This document shows positions 8,350-16,240 of a DNA stretch of 64,000 nucleotides, piece by piece (positions within the stretch are counted from its first letter, which is position 1; every line of letters begins with the position of its first letter). Under the pieces are notes generated by a model, which did no database searches, was not told the DNA's origin, and saw nothing but the letters and a program-made list of their open reading frames with translations. The position numbers were made by a program, and so were the translations under genes. The stretch comes from Collimonas fungivorans. GTDB taxonomy: Bacteria > Pseudomonadota > Gammaproteobacteria > Burkholderiales > Burkholderiaceae_D. The DNA is taken from assembly GCF_001584145.1 (NCBI RefSeq), contig NZ_CP013232.1:2170001-2234000 (forward strand), read 5' to 3'.

Positions 8350-10623
8350 ATGGTTTCGCTCACTGCAACACAACGCGCTACGCAAATCCAGCTGTGCACC
8401 GCCGGCTTGAGTGCCGAGGACAGCGCACGCGTGCTCGACGCCCTGGCTTTTGTCGAGCCTCTGTACGCCGACAACGTCATTACGACCGGCCAGAGCACGC
8501 TCGATTTCTCGCAGGGCGTCACCAGCATCCTGGCGCTGCTCGATACCGATGTCGAAACCCGCATCGCCGGCCTGCTGTTCGAGCTGCCTTTGCTCGACGC
8601 CAGTTATGCCGACACCATCGAACAGCGCTTCGGCAAGGAAATTTCGGACCTGGTCAGCGGCATCCGCCAGCTGATGCGGCTGCACGGCTTTACCTTCGGC
8701 TTGCCGCAGGAAGTCATGCGCGGCAAGAACGCTGCCCAGCAGGCCGCCAGCCAGGTGGAAACGCTGCGCAAGATGCTGCTGGCGATGGCGACCGACATGC
8801 GGGTGGTGCTGGTGCGGCTGGCTTCGCGCGTGACCGCGCTGCGCTATTTTTCCGAGCACAAGATGGAAAACGAGCGCACCAGCCAATATGCGCGCGAGAC
8901 CCTCGACCTGTACGCGCCGCTGGCCAACCGGCTGGGTATCTGGCAGCTCAAGTGGGAACTGGAAGACCTGTCGTTCCGTTTCATCGATCCGGTCACCTAC
9001 AAGCGCATCGCCAAGATGCTGGAAGAGCGGCGCATCGAACGCGAAGGTTTTGTCGATGCCGCCATCACGCGCCTGCGCAGCGAGCTGGCGGCGGCCGACA
9101 TCAAGGCCGAAGTCTCGGGCCGGCCGAAACACATCTACAGCATCTGGAACAAGATGCAGGGCAAGGAGCTCGACTTTTCCGAGCTGTACGACGTGCGCGC
9201 TTTCCGCGTGATCGTCGACGACGTCAAGACTTGCTACACGGTGCTCGGCATCGTCCACAACATCTGGGTGCCGATCCCGAAAGAATTCGACGACTATATC
9301 TCGCGGCCCAAGCAGAACGGTTACCAGTCCCTGCACACGGTGGTGCTGGCCGATGACGACCGGGCGCTGGAAGTGCAGATACGCACCAACGAAATGCATC
9401 ATTTCGCCGAGTACGGGGTAGCGGCCCACTGGCGCTACAAGGAAGCCGGCGGCTCCAATTTCTCGGCGCAGAAGTACGACGAAAAGATCGCCTGGCTGCG
9501 CCAGCTGCTGGCCTGGAAAAGCGAAGTGGTGGATGCCGTGGTCGAGCACGAGGACAGCCGCCGCGAATGGCTGGAAAAGCTCAAGCAGGCCACGCTCAAC
9601 GACCACATCTATGTACTGACGCCGCAAGCGCGCGTGATCGAACTGCCGAGCGGCGCCACGCCCATCGATTTTGCTTACTACCTGCATACCGACGTCGGCC
9701 ATCGCTGCCGCGGCGCGCGGGTGGACGGCAGCATGGTGCCGCTGAATACGCCGTTGAAGAACGGCCAGACGGTAGAAATCATCACCGCCAAGAACGCTCC
9801 CGGCGCCGCTGGTCCTGGCCCCTCGCGCGACTGGCTGACGCCGGGTTACGCCGCCAGCGCGCGCACCCGCTCCAAGGTGCGGGCCTGGTTCAACGCCATC
9901 GAACAGCAGGAAACCCTGGCCAGCGGCCGCAGCTTGCTGGACAAGACCTTGCAGCGCGAAGGCAAGACCGCGGTCAACCTGGAAGAACTGGCGCGCAAGC
10001 TGGAATTCGCCAAGCTGGAAGACCTGCTGCTGGCGATAGGTAAAGATGAATTCAGCCTGCGTCACGTTGAGCATGCCTTGCACGACGATCCCGGCGCCAA
10101 GCCTGCCGAGTACGGCAGCGAACTGGAAGAAGCCGCGATTACCCGCAAGAGCCGCGCCTCCAGCGTGGCGCACGGCGGCAGGTCGGGCGTGCTGGTGGTG
10201 GGCACCGACGGCTTGATGACGCAGCTGGCCAAGTGCTGCAAGCCGGCGCCGCCCGATCCGGTGGTCGGCTTCATCACGCGCGGCAAGGGCGTTTCCATCC
10301 ATCGCGAAAACTGCAAGAATTTCGCCGAGATGCGCATCAAGGCGCCGGAACGTGTGATCCAGACTACCTGGGGTGCGCCGGAAGCGGAAACCGTCTATCC
10401 GGTCGACATCTTCGTGCTGGCCAGCGATCGCCAGGGCCTGTTGCGGGATATCTCGGAAGTGTTCCTGCGCGAAAAAATCAACGTCATCGGCGTCAGCACC
10501 CAGAGCGCCAAGGCCCACGCACGGATGGCGTTCACCGCGGAAATCGCCTCTACCGCCCAGCTGCAGAAGGCGCTGACCGTGATCCGCGAGGTAAAAGGAG
10601 TGCTGGAAGCCAAGCGCCAGTAA
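8350..10623 (+). CDS. relA: (p)ppGpp synthetase I, RelA
   Basis: The 757-residue stringent-response enzyme that makes (p)ppGpp on ribosomes stalled with uncharged tRNA. In order: an N-terminal pseudo-HD hydrolase domain (about 1-190) in which the HD and ED metal ligands of SpoT are absent (LLFELPLLD in their place); a synthetase domain (about 240-390) with GRPKHIYSIWNKM, YDVRAFRVIV, KQNGYQSLHT and EVQIRTNEMH; a TGS domain (about 419-480); a zinc-finger-type region with LAKCCKP; and a C-terminal ACT domain (about 682-757). The loss of the HD motif separates it from bifunctional SpoT. It follows ridA by 10 bp and precedes tRNA-Val by 91 bp. Confidence 0.95.
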   Translation: MVSLTATQRATQIQLCTAGLSAEDSARVLDALAFVEPLYADNVITTGQSTLDFSQGVTSILALLDTDVETRIAGLLFELPLLDASYADTIEQRFGKEISDLVSGIRQLMRLHGFTFGLPQEVMRGKNAAQQAASQVETLRKMLLAMATDMRVVLVRLASRVTALRYFSEHKMENERTSQYARETLDLYAPLANRLGIWQLKWELEDLSFRFIDPVTYKRIAKMLEERRIEREGFVDAAITRLRSELAAADIKAEVSGRPKHIYSIWNKMQGKELDFSELYDVRAFRVIVDDVKTCYTVLGIVHNIWVPIPKEFDDYISRPKQNGYQSLHTVVLADDDRALEVQIRTNEMHHFAEYGVAAHWRYKEAGGSNFSAQKYDEKIAWLRQLLAWKSEVVDAVVEHEDSRREWLEKLKQATLNDHIYVLTPQARVIELPSGATPIDFAYYLHTDVGHRCRGARVDGSMVPLNTPLKNGQTVEIITAKNAPGAAGPGPSRDWLTPGYAASARTRSKVRAWFNAIEQQETLASGRSLLDKTLQREGKTAVNLEELARKLEFAKLEDLLLAIGKDEFSLRHVEHALHDDPGAKPAEYGSELEEAAITRKSRASSVAHGGRSGVLVVGTDGLMTQLAKCCKPAPPDPVVGFITRGKGVSIHRENCKNFAEMRIKAPERVIQTTWGAPEAETVYPVDIFVLASDRQGLLRDISEVFLREKINVIGVSTQSAKAHARMAFTAEIASTAQLQKALTVIREVKGVLEAKRQ

Positions 10624-10673
10624 GGCTGGCGGAGCAGGGGCCGGGAAATATGTTGCATCATCTCGGCGCCTGC

Positions 10674-10702
10674 TTTATTTACTGAAAATTCTATGTCATA
10701 AT
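10674..10702 (+). promoter_or_regulatory. Possible promoter of tRNA-Val
   Basis: CATAAT (10697-10702) is a fair -10 element 12 bp before the mature tRNA 5' end. TTTATT (10674-10679) is a weak -35 at 17 bp. The bases after the -10 are GC-rich (GCGCCCTCC), as in stringently controlled stable-RNA promoters. Confidence 0.35.
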
Positions 10703-10714
10703 AGCGCCCTCTCC

Positions 10715-10789
10715 GGGAGGTTAGCTCAGGGGTAGAGCGATCGCCTCACACGCGATAGGTCACAAGTTCGAAACTTGTACTTCCCACCA
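10715..10789 (+). tRNA. tRNA-Val (anticodon CAC)
   Basis: A complete cloverleaf is visible. The acceptor arms GGGAGGT and ACTTCCC pair with one G-U. The D arm is GCTC...GAGC. The anticodon stem ATCGC/GCGAT encloses the loop CTCACAC, with anticodon CAC at 10747-10749. The T arm ACAAG/CTTGT carries TTCGAAA. The CCA end is encoded (10787-10789). It reads valine GUG codons. It lies between relA and the DUF4157 gene pair, a position where genomic islands often begin. Confidence 0.95.
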
Positions 10790-10824
10790 GAATTCCTGTT
10801 TTAAATCAATAAGTTAAGCCGGTA

Positions 10825-10860
10825 ATGAAAATCCCAGGGATGACCCGGGGATATTTTCAT
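10825..10860. repeat. Inverted repeat downstream of tRNA-Val
   Basis: ATGAAAATCCC on the left and GGGGATATTTTCAT on the right form a hairpin with a small bulge and no T tract. It may act as a weak terminator or processing site for the tRNA transcript. The rest of the 262 bp gap before the next gene shows no gene or clear promoter. Confidence 0.4.
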
Positions 10861-11051
10861 CAATCCGAGCCTCGATTCTCATCATTTCCTGGTTAGTCCG
10901 CCTCGCATGGCTCCGGTAAAACACGTCCCGGCCATCTTCCGATTATGGTTTATGATGATCGGCGGCTGTGTAGCAAACTTAGCCTGTCCCGTAAAAACGA
11001 TCGCCGTCCTTGCCTCTCGAGTCCCCAAACGATTCCAAGGGAGTGTTGCCC

Positions 11052-14000
11052 ATGGCAGTTAAGCCCGCACTGGAGCCGGCACCGGCCCGATCTCTGGCGT
11101 CGCCGAGCAAAGACCTGGAAAACGAAGCGCCGGCAAGCGAAGATATTTTCACCACGCCATTCGGCAATTACAGGTATTCCTCGAGTCCCTTGCGGCGCCC
11201 GATCGGCAGCGAAGCCCTGTCGGCGGCTCCTGAACAAAAAAGCGATGGCATCGTGCAGAGGGCAGAAAAGGATGCTGCCGGAGCCGCGCTGCCGCGGCAA
11301 CCCCTACTTATACCCAACCATACCGGCTTGCCGGACAGCCTGAAATCCGGGATAGAGGATTTATCCGGTCTCTCGTTCGATAACGTCAAAGTCCATTACA
11401 ACTCGCCGCAGCCTGCCCAGTTGAATGCCCTGGCATATACCCGGGGGACAGAGATTCATGTCGCGCCGGGGCAAGAGCGGCATTTGCCGCACGAGGCCTG
11501 GCATGTGGTGCAGCAGGCGCAGGGCAGGGTGGCGCCGACGACTGCGGTTGACGGGGTGGCGCTGAACGATGAGCCGAGCCTGGAGCATGAGGCAGATCAA
11601 CTGGGTGCGACGCTTTCAGCAATGCCGCCGGTTGCTGCCGGCGCAGCCGTGCACGCGTCAACGGCATTGACTCCGATCCACGGCAATCAGGCAAGGCCGG
11701 TGCAAAGAGTCATCAATTTTCCCGACAAAGTCGAAGTCCAATATACAAAAAATACCTATCTCACAAAGTTATGGAAAGCGGCCCAGAAAATATCGGCCGA
11801 GATCACCTTCGACCAGGTGCGACGGGCATGGATAGAAGCGGAAGCAAGCGGTCGCAAGGTGGATTTGCCCGATAACATTGATTTGGCCTGGCAAGGCATA
11901 GCGCCTTACATGGCGCGGAGAAAAGCGAGACTGCGCCTGGCCCTGGATGACGAGGCAGAGCTGGCCGCCTTGGATGAGGCAGGATCGCAAATACCGATGA
12001 CGGAGCGAACCGGCCTGGATAAGCACAGGGCATCGGTGCGCAGCAACGCCGAGGTGATTTTTCCTGCCGCGCGCGTGGAACAAGACGATGAGCGGCGCAC
12101 ATGGGATCCCCGCAATCCGGCGGAATTTGAAACAAAACTGCCGACGGTCGATTACACGACTTGGGACAATTTGCTGGACAGGCAAAAACGCTTCCTGCTG
12201 GAGAATCAAAGCGACATAAAAGCATTGATGGGCGTTTTGCAGGCGGAAGTTGAATTGGGAAATCGCCAGTTGCTAGCGCAGGCGAAACTGCCTCCGGGGA
12301 AAAAACAGTCAAAAACCTATAGCGACTATATCGTCGCATTATTTAGCCATCTCGCTGTTGCTACGGCTAACCCGCAGCAGGTAGCGAAAGACGCCGGCAT
12401 TGCCGACGGCGGTAAATATCTGAGCGCCGTGTTTAATGTCCGGCGAGGAGAGCAGGACAAAAGCATTGTCGCCTACAAAGCCGCGCCAAAAACGGAAACG
12501 GACGCGGAGAGAAAAGCCCTGGCCAAAGGACAGCCCCCGATTGACTGGCTGAATGAAGTCCGAATGGTGGAAATGTTAAGGGAAGACGCGCCGTTCTTGC
12601 GGCAAAGAGCAAGGCAGGTTGCGCATCTGAAGAAAAATCTTGATGAATTCGACATTCTCAAGAAATGGGCCAGCGGCGGTTCAAATGTACAGGACCATAA
12701 CAGCAACATGGATTCGGATGTGCTGACGACAATAGCGACCACGGCTGGGGCGAAAGATAAACAGTCGCCAATCGCAAGCATCAGCCTGCTGGATTCTCTG
12801 CTGGCGAAGATCACGCCGGTCGAAGGCACTGTATATGCCGCTTATCCACGTAACGACAGTTTGCGGGTTGGTTACCTGTTTAGCCTGGGAACACCCATGA
12901 GCGCAAGTGAATCGGCGGGCGGAACCGTTGCTTTTTCAAAAAATACGGCGGGCGGCGCGGACCGCTACAAAATCTATGCCACCGGCCATAACGGCATTCC
13001 CATCAGCGCGGTCGTGCCTGGCGTGGGGCAAGGTCAAAGGGAAGTACTGTTTAGAGCGCAGGCAACTTTCAAAGTGCTGTCGATCGAGGGAGGCGATTTT
13101 GGCGCCAATGTCAAGCGCCAGATCACCATGGTGGAACAAGGGGCAGCCGTCAGCCGGCAGCCAGCGGGCCGGCGCGACGACAAAACCGTGCAAACCAGCC
13201 AGGAGACGTTGTTAAACCAGCGTGACAAATGGATCACCAAATTTGCCGGACTGGATGTGGATGCGGAAACCCAAGCCTGGTTCATCTCGAATAATACCGC
13301 CGACAGGTTTGAGGGCCGGGCCGATGCCAGTTTTGCTTTCCCTTACGGCAAAAAGACTGCGCAGGCATGGCATGACGTGATCACCAACAGCGATATAGAC
13401 ATCTGGTCGATGGATGGATTTATCCAGATTGCCGCCAGGCTGTTGGGAAACAGTCCTGCAGAAATCAAGTTTATCGTGGCGGGCGAAGATCCCGGCAGTT
13501 GGGGCGAGGCGTTTGAATTGCCTGACAAAGACAAGGCAGTATTGATAGCAAATGGGCTGTTGGTGGACAATTTGTATTCGATCGCCGGGGCACTCTCGCA
13601 AGAGCTGTTTGCTCAAGTTGCTGCACGAGCGGGGGCGGAATTTTCGGTTAGCGGCAATATGTTCAGATTGCGGTTAACTGCCAAGCAAGTGGCATTGATT
13701 TCAGGGCGCTGGAAGGCGATAAAGGAGAAAAGCACGGAAAAAGATGGGACAGCTATCTATAAAATTTCGCAGCAGGCAAGCGGTAAAAAAGGCGGCAAGC
13801 TGATCAAGGGGGACATGGAAGCCGCGGGGCAGATGAAGACGCTGCTTGTGAGCCTGGCCGGCGGCACTGCGGATGGGATGCAGGTGCCGCTATCAGCCGC
13901 TGCGGTGGAAAAGATCAAGGTGGACCAGGAAGACGAGATTGCAGGGACCAAAAAAAGCAAGGTCAGCTATCAAAACGAAGATAAGAGAACGGCATTGGCC

Positions 14001-16142
14001 GGGATATTGAAGCGCGGCGCTGAAAGCATGGCGGCGATAAATGCACCTGTCATCGGAGAAAGCCGCGAAGAAGGGTACAAATTAACCGAGAGCGCCAAAT
14101 TGGCCGCACGGATTCAGCAGCAATTGAGTGTGCTGCATCCTTTACATGACGGCAATGGCCGCATCAGCCGCGCTTATGCTTACCTGGTATTGCGCAGGCA
14201 GGGCTTCGGCGATATTCCTTTACCGCTGTTTGACCAAGACCGGGATCAGTCGACCGCGGCAGACGAATGGGAAAACCAGTTTGCGGCTCAGGCAACGGGA
14301 GGCGTCAAGGAAAAAGGCGGCGATTCAGGGCCGGCCGAAGAAATCCCGGCCATTGCAAGTGAAGCCGATGCTCTCAAATTCATGCAGGTCTACGCCGGCG
14401 ACAAGATGAAAGGAGCGATCCAGAGCGCCAATGCCGAACAGGAAAAAATGAGCTTGGGTAAGTCCCTCCAGGCGGACGACATGTGGCTGGTGGACGAGAT
14501 GCTGAAGTATATCGGCCAGCGTCCGGAATGGCTTTCCAAGGAACTGAAGAAAGACATGGACGATTTGCGGAGAAAACGGGACACCGAATCAACAACGAAT
14601 ATGGATGTATTCAAGCAAACGCTGGCTTTGAAAAAGCGGCTGGTGCTTGAAATAACGGAAAAAATGCGCAAGGCGCGGGCTGCATCGAAAGATGCAAGCG
14701 AAAAGCCCGCCACCAGCTCGGAATCGCTGACGCCGGATTCTCTTGGCAAGAAAAAAGAAGATGCAGGCAGCAGCTCATCCAAGGGAGAAAAAGCAGGCGC
14801 TGGTTTTGTGCAAGCTTCCCTGCTGGACAATCCGGATTTTGCCGAACGCCTTAACTTGCAGATGCAAAGCGCGACGGCGGCCGTGGCGCTGGGAGGACAG
14901 GATCAATTGGCGGATGATGTTCTGGATCGTTATGATGAGCGGACACACGGCGTCCAGGCGCATCTGATCGCCTATATGGTACTGATGAACAGGCAGCCGG
15001 CTTATCCCAATTTTTTGCCTAGTACGGCAAACATGCTGATGGCGCTGGATGCCATTCCTTCGGACACAATACATGAGCGCCTCAATACCGTCATTATTCC
15101 TCGCGCCCTCATGTTTTTCACCTGGGAGCAGGAAGTCGAGCAGGCAGAATTGCGCTGGGTGCAGAACAGCGGTCTAGGCGCAGGAGTGTTGTGGCAAGAG
15201 GAAATGAATTACCGGACACGGCTTGCGCGCGCCTGGGTAGAGCGCAATCCGGACTATGGCGCCCGCGTGGATGCAGCACAGCGGACTATCGTGACGGATG
15301 CATTAGGTGCGGCAGAGAGAGCGCGGCTGCAAGGCGTGGCGATAGCAACAATCGATCGCTCCTTTGTAAACGGCGCCCAGCTAACTGACGGCAACTGCCT
15401 GTTTGCCGCGCTGGCGGCGCCGGGCAATGTCAACCTGGAGAGCGCCAATGCGATTCGCGCCAACGTAGTCGCCGGTTTGCAAGACGCCGATGTGGCAAAC
15501 ACGCCGCTTGCCGAATTGCGGCAACTAGGCGGCAGCAGCCCTGCGGCGAGGCAAGCGCGGCTGGCTTATGATGCAATGCGCGACCAGGGCATTTCGGTGC
15601 CGCGCTATCAGCAGTACATGGGTACAAGCGGAGTATGGGGCGGCGATCCTGAAATACGCGCCTGGACCCGGTTGCATGCGGGCCAAACGGTGTATCTGCT
15701 CGAGCCAGGCAATGTCTTGTTCAGGGGGATCAGCAATGCCGCCGGCATAGGCACGCGAACTGTGGATCAGGTTCTTGCGGCTGTGAACCTGGGAACCGCC
15801 ATAGCCATACGCAATACCGGAGGGCATTACATCAGGCTGTTGCCGCGGCCGCAGCAGCAGGCAGGCCAGGCGGCGTTGCCAGGCAGTTCGAGCGGCAGCA
15901 GTTCCGGTCCCAAGCGGAAAAGAAAAAGTTCTCCCAAGTCCAAACCGGTGAAATCTGTTTCCGGAAGCAGCGGGACCGATCTCAAGAAGAGGGGGCGGTC
16001 GCCCGATAAAGAAGCGGATGCTGGCGAGCCGGCCAAGAAAGCCAAAAAAGAACTGTTTGCATGCCAGGAAAAAAATTGCGGGAAGTCGTATACCACTCAA
16101 TCAAACCTGACAAGGCACAGGCGCACCGCGCATGGGAAATGA
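11052..16142 (+). CDS. DUF4157 (eCIS core domain) multi-domain toxin: ART-like, Fic, OTU protease, C2H2 zinc finger
   Basis: A 1696-residue protein. The ATG at 11052 is chosen because AGGGAG lies eight bases upstream; a TTG at 11010 would add 14 residues. Order of parts: the N-terminal motif GNYRYSSSPL (38-47); DUF4157 (about 93-185) with HEAWH (147-151) and EHEAD (178-182); an ADP-ribosyltransferase-like region (about 585-700) with Arg600, SAS 617-619 and a Q-R-E triad 662-664; a Fic motif HPLHDGNGR (1029-1037); a charged linker; an OTU cysteine protease (about 1440-1600) with DGNC (Cys1449) and GGHY (His1592); basic clusters PKRKRK (1620-1625), KKRGR (1645-1649) and KKAKK (1662-1666); and a C2H2 finger with Cys1671, Cys1676, His1689 and His1694. 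DUF4157 marks cargo of extracellular contractile injection systems. OTU, NLS-like and C2H2 parts point to a eukaryotic nuclear target. The ART call is the weakest. Confidence 0.85.
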   Translation: MAVKPALEPAPARSLASPSKDLENEAPASEDIFTTPFGNYRYSSSPLRRPIGSEALSAAPEQKSDGIVQRAEKDAAGAALPRQPLLIPNHTGLPDSLKSGIEDLSGLSFDNVKVHYNSPQPAQLNALAYTRGTEIHVAPGQERHLPHEAWHVVQQAQGRVAPTTAVDGVALNDEPSLEHEADQLGATLSAMPPVAAGAAVHASTALTPIHGNQARPVQRVINFPDKVEVQYTKNTYLTKLWKAAQKISAEITFDQVRRAWIEAEASGRKVDLPDNIDLAWQGIAPYMARRKARLRLALDDEAELAALDEAGSQIPMTERTGLDKHRASVRSNAEVIFPAARVEQDDERRTWDPRNPAEFETKLPTVDYTTWDNLLDRQKRFLLENQSDIKALMGVLQAEVELGNRQLLAQAKLPPGKKQSKTYSDYIVALFSHLAVATANPQQVAKDAGIADGGKYLSAVFNVRRGEQDKSIVAYKAAPKTETDAERKALAKGQPPIDWLNEVRMVEMLREDAPFLRQRARQVAHLKKNLDEFDILKKWASGGSNVQDHNSNMDSDVLTTIATTAGAKDKQSPIASISLLDSLLAKITPVEGTVYAAYPRNDSLRVGYLFSLGTPMSASESAGGTVAFSKNTAGGADRYKIYATGHNGIPISAVVPGVGQGQREVLFRAQATFKVLSIEGGDFGANVKRQITMVEQGAAVSRQPAGRRDDKTVQTSQETLLNQRDKWITKFAGLDVDAETQAWFISNNTADRFEGRADASFAFPYGKKTAQAWHDVITNSDIDIWSMDGFIQIAARLLGNSPAEIKFIVAGEDPGSWGEAFELPDKDKAVLIANGLLVDNLYSIAGALSQELFAQVAARAGAEFSVSGNMFRLRLTAKQVALISGRWKAIKEKSTEKDGTAIYKISQQASGKKGGKLIKGDMEAAGQMKTLLVSLAGGTADGMQVPLSAAAVEKIKVDQEDEIAGTKKSKVSYQNEDKRTALAGILKRGAESMAAINAPVIGESREEGYKLTESAKLAARIQQQLSVLHPLHDGNGRISRAYAYLVLRRQGFGDIPLPLFDQDRDQSTAADEWENQFAAQATGGVKEKGGDSGPAEEIPAIASEADALKFMQVYAGDKMKGAIQSANAEQEKMSLGKSLQADDMWLVDEMLKYIGQRPEWLSKELKKDMDDLRRKRDTESTTNMDVFKQTLALKKRLVLEITEKMRKARAASKDASEKPATSSESLTPDSLGKKKEDAGSSSSKGEKAGAGFVQASLLDNPDFAERLNLQMQSATAAVALGGQDQLADDVLDRYDERTHGVQAHLIAYMVLMNRQPAYPNFLPSTANMLMALDAIPSDTIHERLNTVIIPRALMFFTWEQEVEQAELRWVQNSGLGAGVLWQEEMNYRTRLARAWVERNPDYGARVDAAQRTIVTDALGAAERARLQGVAIATIDRSFVNGAQLTDGNCLFAALAAPGNVNLESANAIRANVVAGLQDADVANTPLAELRQLGGSSPAARQARLAYDAMRDQGISVPRYQQYMGTSGVWGGDPEIRAWTRLHAGQTVYLLEPGNVLFRGISNAAGIGTRTVDQVLAAVNLGTAIAIRNTGGHYIRLLPRPQQQAGQAALPGSSSGSSSGPKRKRKSSPKSKPVKSVSGSSGTDLKKRGRSPDKEADAGEPAKKAKKELFACQEKNCGKSYTTQSNLTRHRRTAHGK

Positions 16143-16240
16143 CGATGCAAATCAATGGCCGTTGTGATTGCCGTTGACTGGAATAACCGCACATTTCCTT
16201 TTGATAACTTAATCGACCTTACCAGACAGAGACGCCAAGC

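Noticed and set aside
6888..8564. A 558-codon minus-strand reading frame
   Set aside because: It overlaps the alpha/beta hydrolase, ridA and the start of relA in antisense; the plus-strand genes have clear motifs and ribosome binding sites.
8314..10518. A 734-codon reading frame on the minus strand
   Set aside because: It is antisense to relA, with His/Ala/Arg-rich composition and no recognisable domain.
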